Source: Rhodocyclales bacterium RIFCSPLOWO2_02_FULL_63_24
Lineage (GTDB): Bacteria; Pseudomonadota; Gammaproteobacteria; Burkholderiales; Rhodocyclaceae
Reading direction: 5' to 3'
Length of the DNA stretch: 48,491 bases
NCBI GenBank assembly: GCA_001828935.1
Contig: MHZX01000100.1
Coordinates: 1 to 48,491 of the forward strand
How positions within the stretch are numbered: the first letter of the stretch is position 1; each line of letters opens with the position of its first letter. This document shows positions 1 to 7,995 of this stretch, piece by piece. The position numbers and the translations under genes are program-made. Below the pieces are notes generated by a model that was not told where the DNA came from, did not search any database, and worked only from the letters and a program-made list of their open reading frames with translations.

Positions 1-93
1 CCAAACCGTGATTCAGCGACAACTTATTGAATCAGCGTGGAAACTCGGCTTCGTCGGGATGGAACTTCAGCCTAAGCCCTCGGCTCGTCGCGA

Positions 94-130
94 CTACATA
101 ATTTCGGTTTGTGCGGTGCTCGCTATGTAG
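94..130. repeat. Short inverted repeat in left-edge intergenic region
   Basis: The 158 bases before the first gene hold no supported coding sequence. They contain a 7-bp inverted repeat, CTACATA (94-100) and TATGTAG (124-130), with a 23-nt spacer. Bases 113-126 exactly match 14 bases inside the hairpin element at 43286-43431 (43331-43344). This may be the remnant of a related element or chance; the left part is outside the window. Confidence 0.3.
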
Positions 131-158
131 CGCAGGAGGCAGCCTGGCGGGACGACCC

Positions 159-920
159 CTACGCAGACACTGACTGACCAGGCGCCGGAACATAGCCGTG
201 GCGCAGGATGTACTCCCAGTCCGGGCGCCCGTGGTGCAGCGCCAGCGCGGCCATCGCTTGATGATCGTAAGGGACCGCAATCAGTTGCGCTTGCCAGCGC
301 CCGGCGTGTTCTTCGATGATGGCGTAGCGCGCGTCCGGGGCGCCGTTTTCCACGGCGTGATAGACCGGCTGGCCGTCATCGTAGGCGGGTTGGCCGACGC
401 TGCCGGGGTTCGCCAGCAGTTGTCCGGCGGCGGTGCGCAGCAGGCGCGGGACGTGGGTATGGCCGCAGACCACGACACTGGCGCGGACGCCGCCCATGCG
501 CTGCCGGACTTCGTCTTCGGTGGCGACGCGCAGCCGCCCCGGCACCACCGATTCGAGGAAGTATTCGGCGTCCTGGGTGGGCGTGCCGTGGCAGAGAAAG
601 ACATCCTCGCTCCAGGCTCGGCAGTGGGGCAGCGCGGCGATCCAATCCAGTTCCGCCGCACCGAGTTGGGCGCGGGCGTAGGCGTCCGACGGGTCGCCGG
701 CCTGCGGGTCGAGCGTCAGTATCTGCCGCTCGTGGTTGCCGGCAAGCTGGGTCCAGTCCTGCGCCATCAGGAATTGCGCGGTTTCCCTGGGCAGCAGCGG
801 CCCCGAGAGGCTGTCGCCGAGATTGACCACGGCATCTACCGCGCGCCGTCCCAGATCCTCGACCACCGCTTGCAGCGCGGCGAGGTTGCCATGGATGTCG
901 GAGACGACGGCGATGCGCAT
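159..920 (-). CDS. Calcineurin-like metallophosphoesterase (YfcE/MJ0936-type)
   Basis: A 253-residue soluble phosphoesterase of the small single-domain class, which usually hydrolyses phosphodiesters with two bound metals. All metal-binding motifs are visible: SDIHGN (D8, H10), GD (residues 35-36), GNHE (61-64), the CHG histidine (111) and GHTH (153-156). There is no signal peptide or membrane segment, so it is cytoplasmic. The start was chosen because the family begins directly with the beta strand leading into SDIHGN; reading further upstream enters another frame of the racemase gene. Its ATG lies 2 nt after the murI stop, so the two genes are very likely co-transcribed. The natural substrate cannot be told from sequence. 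Confidence 0.9.
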   Translation of the reverse strand: MRIAVVSDIHGNLAALQAVVEDLGRRAVDAVVNLGDSLSGPLLPRETAQFLMAQDWTQLAGNHERQILTLDPQAGDPSDAYARAQLGAAELDWIAALPHCRAWSEDVFLCHGTPTQDAEYFLESVVPGRLRVATEDEVRQRMGGVRASVVVCGHTHVPRLLRTAAGQLLANPGSVGQPAYDDGQPVYHAVENGAPDARYAIIEEHAGRWQAQLIAVPYDHQAMAALALHHGRPDWEYILRHGYVPAPGQSVSA

Positions 921-922
921 GT

Positions 923-1684
923 TTATCCAGCCCGCGCGGCGATGCGCCCCAGGTGCAGGCGCGGCAGGGCGGCGCGCAGCCGCTCCGGATGCGCCGAGGC
1001 ATGCAGTTGCAGGCGGCCGGAACCGTGGGCGAGGCGGCCGGCCAGGCGCTGGGTCTGGCGCGCCACCGCGGCGGCGACGTCGACCAGTTCGGCGCGTCCG
1101 TCGACGACTTCGCTCAACAGCGGCGCCAGAAAGCTGTAGTGCGTGCAGCCCAGCACGATGCGGTCGACGCCCCGCGCCAGCAAGGGTTCGACACGGGCGC
1201 GGACGTCGGCCGCCAGGGCCGGATCGTCGAGTTGCAGCATCTCGACGTGCGTCGCCCAGCCAGGGCAGGGCTCGACAAAGACCTCGACCCGACCCGCATG
1301 CTCGCGGATCAGCTGTTGCAGGCGCGGGCTCCTGGCGGTGGCCTCGGTCGCCAGTACGGCGATGCGGCCGCTCTTGCTGTCCTGCGCCGCCGGCTTGATG
1401 CCGGGTTCGACGCCGACCACCGGGATGCCCGGATGCGCGGCACGCAGCGCCTGCACCGCTGCGGCGGTGGCGGTATTGCAGGCCACCACCAGCAAGTCGC
1501 AGCCGTGGCTGGCCAGGTAGTCGCCGATCGCCAGCACGCGGCACTGGATCTGCGTCTCGCTCTTGTTGCCGTAGGGAACATGGGCCGTGTCGGCGTAGTA
1601 GGCGAAGTCCGCCTGCGGCAGCGCATCGACCAGCGCCGCCAGCACCGAAAGGCCACCCAGGCCTGAATCGAAGACCCCGATCAT
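923..1684 (-). CDS. murI: Glutamate racemase
   Basis: This enzyme interconverts L- and D-glutamate and supplies D-Glu for peptidoglycan. At 253 residues it has the usual family length. The N-terminal FDSGLGG motif and both catalytic cysteines are present: C69 in ACNTA and C180 in GCTHY, each on one face of the active site. The start ATG at 1684 is preceded by an AGGGA ribosome-binding site about 7 nt away. The gene is first of a two-gene unit with the downstream metallophosphoesterase, separated by 2 nt. The cytoplasmic racemase function is well established for proteins with these motifs. Confidence 0.95.
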   Translation of the reverse strand: MIGVFDSGLGGLSVLAALVDALPQADFAYYADTAHVPYGNKSETQIQCRVLAIGDYLASHGCDLLVVACNTATAAAVQALRAAHPGIPVVGVEPGIKPAAQDSKSGRIAVLATEATARSPRLQQLIREHAGRVEVFVEPCPGWATHVEMLQLDDPALAADVRARVEPLLARGVDRIVLGCTHYSFLAPLLSEVVDGRAELVDVAAAVARQTQRLAGRLAHGSGRLQLHASAHPERLRAALPRLHLGRIAARAG

Positions 1685-1918
1685 GATTTTCCCTGCTTGG
1701 AAAATTTGGCAATTTGCGGCACGGCGGCAATCATCGAATAGGGCTGGGCGGTTGCGGGAAGGGGCGCCAGCAGTTTACCGTGATCGAACAGGGCGCGCGG
1801 TTAAGGGGCGTTTGAGCGGTGGCGGACATCCCGGCGAAGTCGTCGCGATGGGGGCCAGCCAGGCATTCTTGCATCCGAGCTGATCCGCGCGGCGGCGACT
1901 TAGAATCGCACCCACACC

Positions 1919-2389
1919 ATGTCGCCCAATTCACTGCAACGCTACGCCTGGCTGTCGATCGCGACGGCGCTCGCCACCATCCTGCTGAAAGGCGCGGCAT
2001 GGTGGCTGACCGGCTCGGTCGGCTTGCTGTCCGACGCCATCGAGTCCTTGGTCAACCTCGCCGGTGCGCTGATGGCGCTCTGGATGCTGACCGTGGCCGC
2101 CTTGCCGGCGGACCAGGACCATCCCCACGGTCACGGCAAGGCCGAGTATTTCTCCAGCGCCTTCGAGGGTTTCCTGATCCTGCTGGCGGCATTCAGTATC
2201 GGCTATGCGGCGGTGATGCGCCTGCTCAATCCCCAGCCGCCCGCCGCGGTCGGTATCGGCCTTGCGGTGTCGGTGCTGGCCTCCGTGATCAATTTCGCCA
2301 CCGCCCGCACCCTGATGCGCGTCGGCCGCGACCACAGTTCGATCACGCTGGAGGCCGACGCCCAGGCGCTCGACCGGCCGCCGTCATGA
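1919..2389 (+). pseudogene. Truncated cation diffusion facilitator (CDF) transporter
   Basis: The 156-residue frame matches the N-terminal half of CDF (FieF/CzcD-type) metal/proton antiporters, normally about 300 residues. Membrane segments 1-4 are visible, with the TM2 metal-site motif SDAIESLVN (from D39) and the [13 protein letters not shown] loop. The protein then reads SITLEADA, where the family continues into TM5 with its histidine/aspartate metal site, but here it changes to QALDRPPS and stops. TM5, TM6 and the cytoplasmic domain are absent, and no remnant appears in any frame before 2468. Half of the transport site is lost, so a deletion-derived pseudogene is the best reading. It diverges from murI across a 234-bp region. 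Confidence 0.8.
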
Positions 2390-2468
2390 GATAGCGGATG
2401 GCCCGAATCGGCGTGCCGCCAGCGCCGACTTTCGGGAAACCGGGCGGGTTACCGTCATAGCATCGAAT

Positions 2469-3830
2469 CTAAGCCCGCAGGTCCGTCCCGAGTATCACCC
2501 GCGCTTCCAGGCCTCCCTCCGCGCGGTTCCGCAGGCTCAGCTCGGCGCCAAGAGCGGCGGCCAACTGACGGGCGATGGCGAGCCCCAGGCCGGTACCGCC
2601 GGATTCGCGGTTACGGGAAGATTCCAGTCGATAAAAGGGCTCGAAGATTTTGTCCAGTTCCGCCTCGGGAATTCCCGGGCCGTGGTCGCGCACCACGATG
2701 ACCGGCAGCTTGTCCGTCCGATCCAGCATCAGCTCGGCGCTACCGCCGAACTTGAGCGCGTTATCGATCAGATTTCCCAGCAGTCGGCGCAGGGTGCGCG
2801 GTCTGGTGCGCGCCTGACCCAGGCTGAGGCCAGCGAGGCTGACCGGCTGGCCGGCATCGGTGTAGTCGGCGACCAGGCTCGCCGCCAAGGCGTCCAGATC
2901 GGTGAGGGTCGCCTCTTCCTGCGGCGCGGCGGCGCTCTCGGCATACGCCAGCCCTTCTTCCACAAGCGCCTGCATGGCGGACAGATCGGCCAGCATCTTC
3001 TCGCGCAGTATCTCGTCATCCATCAGTTCGGCACGCAAACGCAAGCGCGTGATCGGTGTTTGCAGATCGTGACTGACGGCGGCGAGGATGCGCGTGCGTT
3101 CGGCGAACAGGCCGCGCAAGCGGGTTTGCATCCAGTTGAAGGCGACCGCCGCACGGCGCACTTCCACCGGCCCTTCTTCCGCCAGCGGTGGCCGATCCAG
3201 GTCCTCGCCCAGCGCTTCCGCGGCTTGCGCCAGGCGCGACAAGGGCCGGGTCGCGATGCGCACCGCCAGCAAGGTGACCAGGATCACGCCCACCACCAGC
3301 GCCGCCATCGCTGCCAGGGTGCGCGCCGGCGGCGTGGTCGGCAACGGCGCCATGGCCTCGACCAGGAAGGGGCTGCCATCGGCCAGGCGCGTTCCAACAT
3401 AAAGCGCGGGATGGCGATGGTCGCCGGACAATGCCGCACGTATTTCCAGCGGTCTGCCGGCCAATCCGTCCCGCAGCCGAATCCAGGCCGGATGGGCAAA
3501 GTCCTCGCCGAGCGGCTTGCCCTCCGGCAGCGGCGCCAGCACGAAGCGGTAGTGCGAACGCTGCAGACGTTGCAGCGAGGCCATCCGTTCGCTTGCCGGC
3601 AGGCTGTCCATGAGGGCGACGACGGTGACCACGTCGAGCGCCATGTGCTCGAACACGGTATTGCGCGCGGCACGTCCGCGTTCGCCAAGATAGAGCCACG
3701 AACTCACGCTGAGGACCACGGCGAGACCGAGCAGCCAGATCAGCGTCAGGCGTCCGAACAGGCTGCGCGGATGATGACAGCGCGGTTCGCGTTGATCGCA
3801 GCGCCGGCCGTGCCGGTAATGATGGCTCAT
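2469..3830 (-). CDS. Sensor histidine kinase, EnvZ/RstB-like
   Basis: A 453-residue inner-membrane sensor kinase. A short cytoplasmic tail unusually rich in His, Cys and Arg (first 20 residues) is followed by TM1 (about 27-47), a periplasmic domain of about 120 residues, TM2 (about 171-190), HAMP, and a DHp domain with phospho-acceptor H254 in AVSHDLQTP. The ATPase N box (NLIDNAL), G1 (DHGPGI), F box (IFEPFYR) and G2 (GTGLGLAI) are all intact. Its ATG overlaps the stop of the response regulator gene (ATGA at 3827-3830), showing translational coupling. The neighbouring Spy-like protein suggests that it senses envelope stress or metals; the His-rich tail hints at metals. The signal itself is inferred. 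Confidence 0.92.
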   Translation of the reverse strand: MSHHYRHGRRCDQREPRCHHPRSLFGRLTLIWLLGLAVVLSVSSWLYLGERGRAARNTVFEHMALDVVTVVALMDSLPASERMASLQRLQRSHYRFVLAPLPEGKPLGEDFAHPAWIRLRDGLAGRPLEIRAALSGDHRHPALYVGTRLADGSPFLVEAMAPLPTTPPARTLAAMAALVVGVILVTLLAVRIATRPLSRLAQAAEALGEDLDRPPLAEEGPVEVRRAAVAFNWMQTRLRGLFAERTRILAAVSHDLQTPITRLRLRAELMDDEILREKMLADLSAMQALVEEGLAYAESAAAPQEEATLTDLDALAASLVADYTDAGQPVSLAGLSLGQARTRPRTLRRLLGNLIDNALKFGGSAELMLDRTDKLPVIVVRDHGPGIPEAELDKIFEPFYRLESSRNRESGGTGLGLAIARQLAAALGAELSLRNRAEGGLEARVILGTDLRA

Positions 3831-4594
3831 GCGCGATCCCCGGCGGGATGCTCGGCGACGGCGGCGGCGAGCACATAGCCCTCGCCCCGCTGGGTCTTGA
3901 TGATGCGCGGTTCGCGGGCGTCTTCGCGCAGCCGTTGGCGCAGCCGGCTGACCAGCAGATCGATCGAGCGATCGAAGGGCTCCGCTTCCCTGCCCTGGGT
4001 AAGTTCCAGCAACTGATCGCGATTCAGAACCCGTTGCGGATGGGCAAGGAATACGGTCAATAGCCGGTATTCCGCGCCGGACAAGGAGACCACGACGCCG
4101 TCCGCATCGAGCAGATGGCGGGCGGCGGTATCCAGGCGCCAGCCGGCGAACTCCAACTGTCGCGCCCGTGGCGCCACACTCTCGCCCAGGTTGTGCGGCA
4201 GGGCGCGGCTGCGGCGCAGGATGGCGCCGATGCGGGCGAGCAGTTCGCGAGGTACGAATGGCTTGGTCAGATAATCGTCGGCACCCATTTCCAGGCCGAG
4301 GATGCGGTCCATGTCCTCGCGCCGGGCGGTGAGCATCAGCACCGGCAGGTTGGCGAAATCAGGTGTCGCGCGCAGATTGCGGCACAGCGTGAGACCGTCT
4401 TCGCCGGGAAGCATCAGGTCGAGCACCACCAGGTCGAAGCGTCCTTTCTCCAGCGCAGCACGCATCTGGCGGCCATCGGCCACCACCGTGCAGCGCAGGC
4501 CCTGCTTCTCCAGGTATTCGGCGAGCAGATTGCGGATCTCGCGGTCATCATCGACGACAAGGATATGGTCGGGGGTGTCGGTCAGGGATGGCAT
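3827..4594 (-). CDS. OmpR-family response regulator
   Basis: A 255-residue DNA-binding response regulator. The receiver domain (about 10-125) has the acidic pair at D15-D16, phospho-acceptor D59 in VVLDLMLPGEDG, and K111 in YLTKPF. The C-terminal winged helix (about 150-245) includes EYRLLTVFL and ends in the DNA-binding hairpin TQRGEGYVL. A longer open frame exists upstream, but the start at 4594 gives the normal family N-terminus just before ILVVDDD. It is first in a unit with the kinase, overlapping it by 4 nt. It is transcribed divergently from the Spy-like gene, so it probably regulates both through the repeats at 4686-4719. Confidence 0.93.
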   Translation of the reverse strand: MPSLTDTPDHILVVDDDREIRNLLAEYLEKQGLRCTVVADGRQMRAALEKGRFDLVVLDLMLPGEDGLTLCRNLRATPDFANLPVLMLTARREDMDRILGLEMGADDYLTKPFVPRELLARIGAILRRSRALPHNLGESVAPRARQLEFAGWRLDTAARHLLDADGVVVSLSGAEYRLLTVFLAHPQRVLNRDQLLELTQGREAEPFDRSIDLLVSRLRQRLREDAREPRIIKTQRGEGYVLAAAVAEHPAGDRA

Positions 4595-4685
4595 AGGGCG
4601 GGATATTGCTGAACAAGGATCGGCGGGCAACGCTGTCGGAGCCTCGATTTCGGTAGGGAATCGTACCCCTGGTGGCGAACCGATT

Positions 4686-4719
4686 TGTATCGCAGTGTAT
4701 CCGCAGCCGGGCCGGATAC
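4686..4719. promoter_or_regulatory. Candidate response-regulator operator between divergent genes
   Basis: Two direct copies, TGTATCGCAG (4686-4695) and TGTATCCGCAG (4696-4706), sit exactly 10 bp apart, the spacing used by OmpR-family regulators that bind as head-to-tail dimers. The second copy also forms an inverted repeat, GTATCCG (4697-4703) with CGGATAC (4713-4719). The site lies in the 258-bp space between the regulator gene (minus) and the Spy-like gene (plus). The operator role is inferred from position and spacing. Confidence 0.45.
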
Positions 4720-4852
4720 GCGAGCTTGCCAAAAGGCGCAGCGGCGGACACACACCGCATACAAACCATGGCTTTAATGCAGTCATCCGACACGGTCGGA
4801 ACGGCGCGTCCCAGGCGGGGCGTGCCGACCACATCGAGCAAGGAGAAACACG

Positions 4853-5350
4853 ATGAACCGGAAACTGAAAATTGCCCTGGCGGGCGTGGGACTGGTGGCG
4901 GCGACAGGCATTGGCGCCGGCCTGGTGATGGCCCAGGGCGGCACGGCCTGCGAGCATGGACCGCACATGATGCGCGGCGCCTGGGGCGGCGATTTCAAAG
5001 CCTTGGCCGACCGCCGCCTGGATCGGCTGCATGCCGACCTGAAGCTGCGCAGCGAGCAGGAAGCGGCCTGGATCGATTTTCGCGAGAGCGTAAGCAGCCA
5101 GGCGCTGCGCATGGGTGAGAAAGTCAGAAGCTGGCGGGATGCCGCCGTTGCCGCCACTACCGTCGACCGGCTGGAGCGTGCGCAGCAAGGGCTGGACGAT
5201 GGCCGACTCGCCCTCGATCAACTCACGGCGGCGACGAAGCGCTTCTACAGCGCCCTGGACAAGGAGCAACAAGCCCGCTTCGATGAACTGACCAAGCGCT
5301 TCTCGCCCGGCAACCGGGGCTGGAGCAGCGGTTCCGGGCGTGGCGCCTGA
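4853..5350 (+). CDS. Spy/CpxP-like periplasmic protein (LTxxQ family)
   Basis: A 165-residue exported protein. The N-terminus is a classical signal peptide (basic MNRKLK, hydrophobic core, cleavage near residue 27 at VMA-QG). The mature part is mostly helical and charged, with an LKLRSEQEAAW segment matching the degenerate LTxxQ repeat of Spy/CpxP proteins, which act as periplasmic chaperones and modulate sensor kinases. AAGGAG lies about 8 nt before the ATG. The gene diverges from the response regulator and kinase, the same layout as cpxP against cpxRA, so it is probably a target of that system and may feed back on the kinase. The Gly/Ser-rich tail is probably disordered. Confidence 0.82.
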   Translation: MNRKLKIALAGVGLVAATGIGAGLVMAQGGTACEHGPHMMRGAWGGDFKALADRRLDRLHADLKLRSEQEAAWIDFRESVSSQALRMGEKVRSWRDAAVAATTVDRLERAQQGLDDGRLALDQLTAATKRFYSALDKEQQARFDELTKRFSPGNRGWSSGSGRGA

Positions 5351-5370
5351 GACGGGACAAGGAGAACACC

Positions 5371-5601
5371 ATGCGCTTCCGATTTATTCCCATCGCCTTG
5401 ATCGTCCTCGGGCTTACGCTGCTGCTGGGCAACCTCGGTATTGTCCCTAAAGAGGATATCCGCCATTTCTTCCACACATGGTGGCCCTTGCTGCTGGTGG
5501 GTGTCGGCAGCGCCATGCTGCTGTTGCCCCGCGGCGCCTGCAGGCACCGGCATTGCGAGCCGCGGCGCGACGAGCCGCCGGCCAAGGCCGGCCCGGCCTA
5601 A
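5371..5601 (+). CDS. Small membrane protein, LiaI/LiaF-like transmembrane region
   Basis: A 76-residue protein with two predicted membrane helices (about 5-23 and 36-54) joined by a short loop (VPKEDIRHFFHTWWP). The pattern of a glycine-rich hairpin followed by a WWPLLLV helix is that of the LiaI-LiaF-like/DUF5668 domain, found in envelope-stress membrane proteins. The C-terminal tail is rich in Arg, His and Cys. It starts 20 nt after the Spy-like gene behind an AAGGAG site, so both genes are probably one transcript controlled by the adjacent two-component system. No enzymatic role is expected. Confidence 0.72.
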   Translation: MRFRFIPIALIVLGLTLLLGNLGIVPKEDIRHFFHTWWPLLLVGVGSAMLLLPRGACRHRHCEPRRDEPPAKAGPA

Positions 5602-5716
5602 TCGCAACGGATAGGCCGGCAACCATGGGGTCGCGCCTGCGGTCCCATTCTTGCCGGGTCATCGCGTTGCCACCGAATCCACTTTCTGCCTATATCTTGC
5701 AAGCCCCAGGTGCCCA

Positions 5717-6964
5717 ATGACTTCCTCGACCCTCCATGCCGATGCACTACTCGACGCCGAAGGCAAGGCGCGTCCGCCCGGCCGCGATCACGTCCCGACT
5801 TCCCGAATACCGCCCATGCGTTTTATTCTTGTTGCAACCGGCCTGATTGGGCTGTTGCACGCCTATGTCGGCCTGCGCTTGCTGCCCGCGCTCGATCCCG
5901 GCGCTGCGGGAATCGCCGTCGGCCTGTTGTTGCTGGCCCTATGCACCCTGCTCATACCCTTTGGCCTGCTGGCGCGGGCATTGTCGGCGAGGCTTGACGA
6001 AAGACTCGCCAGTTCGCTGACTTGGGCGGGTCTGCTCGCCGGCGGTTTTTCCTCCTCGCTGCTGGTGCTGACCGTCGTCCGCGATTTCCTGATGTTGCCC
6101 GCTATGGCCGTACTGCGCAGCGAGACATTTCTGGTGGCCGCCTACTACTCGGCCTGGGGCGTTCCCTTGCTCGCACTGTGCGCCACCGCCATCGGCCTGT
6201 TCAATGCCAGGCGGAGTCCCGCGGTCGTGGAGGTCGACGTTCACCTGCGCGACCTGCCGGTCGGACTGCGCGGCTTCACCATCACGCAAATCAGCGACAT
6301 CCACGTCGGGCCGACCATCAAGCGCGGCTTTCTCGAACGCATAGTCGATCAGGTCAACAGGCTGGAGAGCGACCTCATCGCCATCACCGGCGATCTGGTC
6401 GACGGCAGCGTGCCCGAGCTTGCGCCGCATGTGGAACCGCTGGCACGACTGAAGGCCAGGCATGGCAGTTTCTTCGTCACCGGCAATCACGAGTATTACT
6501 GCGGTGCGGCGGCGTGGGTCGGGGAACTCAGACGCCTCGGAGTGTCCGTCATGCAGAACCAGCACGTGGTGCTGCACCACAACGGGCAGCCGTTGGTGCT
6601 CGCCGGGGTAAACGACTACAGCGCCCACCACTTCGACGAACGCGAGCGGAGCGACCCGCAGGCCGCGCTTGCCGGCGCGCCGCAAAATGTCGCGCTGAAG
6701 ATACTGCTCGCACACCAACCGCGATCTGCCTTCGCGGCGCAAGCCGCCGGCTTCCATCTTCAGTTGTCGGGCCATACCCACGGTGGACAGTTTTTCCCGT
6801 GGAATTTCTTTGTCCGCCTGCAGCAACCTTTCACCGCGGGCCTGCATCGCCTGAAAGACCTCTGGGTCTACACCAGTCGCGGCACAGGCTACTGGGGCCC
6901 TCCCAAGCGCCTGGGCGCTCCCGCCGAAATTACGCGTTTCCGCTTGCTTCAGGCTGCTGCCTGA
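5717..6964 (+). CDS. Membrane-anchored metallophosphoesterase (YkuE-like)
   Basis: A 415-residue protein with about four N-terminal membrane helices, followed by a calcineurin-like phosphoesterase domain. Metal-binding motifs are QISDIHVG, TGDLVDG, TGNHEYYCG, LAHQP and SGHTHGGQFFPW, the typical order for the YkuE/YaeI branch that acts on lipid-linked phosphates. The domain arrangement puts the catalytic part next to the membrane. The start at 5717 was chosen over 5651, which extends into poorly conserved sequence; 5816, just before the first helix, is also possible. Neither has a strong ribosome-binding site. No clear operon partner: the upstream gap is 115 nt. Confidence 0.87.
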   Translation: MTSSTLHADALLDAEGKARPPGRDHVPTSRIPPMRFILVATGLIGLLHAYVGLRLLPALDPGAAGIAVGLLLLALCTLLIPFGLLARALSARLDERLASSLTWAGLLAGGFSSSLLVLTVVRDFLMLPAMAVLRSETFLVAAYYSAWGVPLLALCATAIGLFNARRSPAVVEVDVHLRDLPVGLRGFTITQISDIHVGPTIKRGFLERIVDQVNRLESDLIAITGDLVDGSVPELAPHVEPLARLKARHGSFFVTGNHEYYCGAAAWVGELRRLGVSVMQNQHVVLHHNGQPLVLAGVNDYSAHHFDERERSDPQAALAGAPQNVALKILLAHQPRSAFAAQAAGFHLQLSGHTHGGQFFPWNFFVRLQQPFTAGLHRLKDLWVYTSRGTGYWGPPKRLGAPAEITRFRLLQAAA

Positions 6965-7168
6965 TCCGTGGGCGCGGACCAGAATAGAAGACATTCCAGA
7001 GGTGAATTACGGACCGGTGGTGTGTCCGCAGATTCGACAATGGGGCAAGGCGCAATGTCAGCCTACCGTCATGCGGCGGCAAGCATGACATTCGCGACGG
7101 CAGCCGTCATGGAGTAACCCCATGTCCAGAACTGGTCCATGACAGATATCCAGATCGGCAAGGGTATT

Positions 7169-7396
7169 TCAATCGATTTCCCAATCGTCGTCGGGCTTCC
7201 GGCAATCCGTAGCGGCATTGCCGGGGATGGTTTCCCCGACTTTATGCGGCGAGGAACGCGGATCAGCGTAGGCAATCCTGATACCGGATCGGATTGCGTC
7301 GTCGAGCTTGGCGCCATAGTGTTCGAGGACGTATTGCGTCGTCTGTGACAGCTCGCCGGTGTATACAACATCGGCGTGGTCGAGAACATGGAACAT
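7169..7396 (-). CDS. Small conserved-looking hypothetical protein (75 aa)
   Basis: I do not recognise a named family. The 75-residue product (starting MFHVLDHADVVYTGEL) is acidic, soluble and looks like a compact alpha/beta fold followed by a polar tail. It has no signal peptide or membrane segment. Coding is supported by a strong GGGAGG ribosome-binding site about 6 nt before the ATG and by ordinary amino-acid composition; the opposite-strand frame here lacks these. A sigma-54-like promoter element is centred about 75 nt upstream (7463-7478, minus strand). It is transcribed divergently from another small gene with a similar element, which suggests they share one regulator. Confidence 0.65.
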   Translation of the reverse strand: MFHVLDHADVVYTGELSQTTQYVLEHYGAKLDDAIRSGIRIAYADPRSSPHKVGETIPGNAATDCRKPDDDWEID

Positions 7397-7462
7397 GATC
7401 GCCTCCCGTTACTTTCGATGGTCAGGTCATCCAGCGCAGCTTCCCATCTCGGCCTCACTGCA

Positions 7463-7478
7463 CGCATAAGACATGCCA
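7463..7478 (-). promoter_or_regulatory. Candidate sigma-54 (-24/-12) promoter for the 75-aa gene
   Basis: Read on the minus strand the sequence is TGGCATGTCTTATGCG. It has the invariant GG and GC dinucleotides exactly 10 bp apart as required by sigma-54; the -12 block is ATGC rather than TTGC. Transcription would start near 7450, giving a leader of about 55 nt before the ATG at 7396. Twelve of 16 bases match the divergent element at 7699-7714. Confidence 0.5.
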
Positions 7479-7507
7479 TATCGAAGCGGCATGGCGAATG
7501 ATCGAGA

Positions 7508-7527
7508 TTCCTGGCGATTTCCAGGAA
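7508..7527. promoter_or_regulatory. Perfect dyad between two divergent sigma-54-like promoters
   Basis: TTCCTGG (7508-7514) and CCAGGAA (7521-7527) form a perfect inverted repeat with a 6-nt spacer. It is the clearest dyad in the 376-bp gene-free stretch 7397-7772 and lies between the two candidate -24/-12 elements. It could be the binding site of an enhancer-binding activator shared by both promoters; no such activator gene is in the window. Confidence 0.35.
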
Positions 7528-7698
7528 AGACCTTGATGCATCGGCGCGGGGCTTGTATGCGATATCGGCACGGACCGCCAAAAATTCAGTCGCCTATCTT
7601 GCCGATAGAGAGGCAAAAGCACGCTTACTCGCGGTCTTTCTTGCCGGTGTACTTGGCTGATGATGGTCAAACCAATGGATCAGCCCGCATTCCGCCGT

Positions 7699-7714
7699 TG
7701 GCACGCTGTATGCG
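7699..7714 (+). promoter_or_regulatory. Candidate sigma-54 (-24/-12) promoter for the 51-aa gene
   Basis: TGGCACGCTGTATGCG matches the sigma-54 consensus at all seven -24 positions (TGGCACG) and has GC exactly 10 bp after GG; the -12 block is ATGC instead of TTGC. The expected transcription start near 7725 leaves a leader of about 48 nt before the GTG at 7773. Confidence 0.52.
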
Positions 7715-7772
7715 GACAAGCGACTGTGCATTGACCATCAACCAGCTCGGCACGGCAACAGGGGAGAAAATC

Positions 7773-7928
7773 GTGATCGTACGTCGTCGCACTTGGTTCT
7801 ATCGATTGGCAGGCCAGCATTTTGCGCAGGCCATCACATTCAGGCATCCGATTACCGCCGTCGAGGTCAAGGAAGCCCTGCGTCGCACTATCGGCATTCC
7901 GATTGAACTTTGGGGACGCTCAGCCTGA
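7773..7928 (+). CDS. Small basic hypothetical protein (51 aa)
   Basis: I do not recognise a named family. The product (starting MIVRRRTWFYRLAGQHF, ending PIELWGRSA) is basic and probably an alpha/beta mini-domain. The GTG start was chosen because GGGGAG lies 6-7 nt upstream; the frame is open further upstream to 7473, but that part has no ribosome-binding site and runs through the promoter region. A sigma-54-like element lies about 60 nt before the start. It converges with the cytochrome gene at 7996. Being short, it could be missed by standard gene calling. Confidence 0.55.
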   Translation: MIVRRRTWFYRLAGQHFAQAITFRHPITAVEVKEALRRTIGIPIELWGRSA

Positions 7929-7995
7929 TCGGCACTATCGCCGGCGACATGCCGCGACGCTATTGCTTGTCGCCGAAGCCAAAGCCGGAGCGCGT

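Noticed and set aside
7069..7140. A minus-strand 23-residue frame starting MDQFWTWGY after the 75-aa gene
   Set aside because: No ribosome-binding site and too short to judge; it could be a remnant of a longer gene but nothing else supports it.
7139..7348. A plus-strand 69-residue frame
   Set aside because: It overlaps the 75-aa gene on the other strand, which has a strong ribosome-binding site and a promoter-like element; this one has neither.
7945..7980. GGCGACA/TGTCGCC inverted repeat as a terminator between convergent genes
   Set aside because: An 18-nt loop and no T-tract on either strand make termination unlikely.
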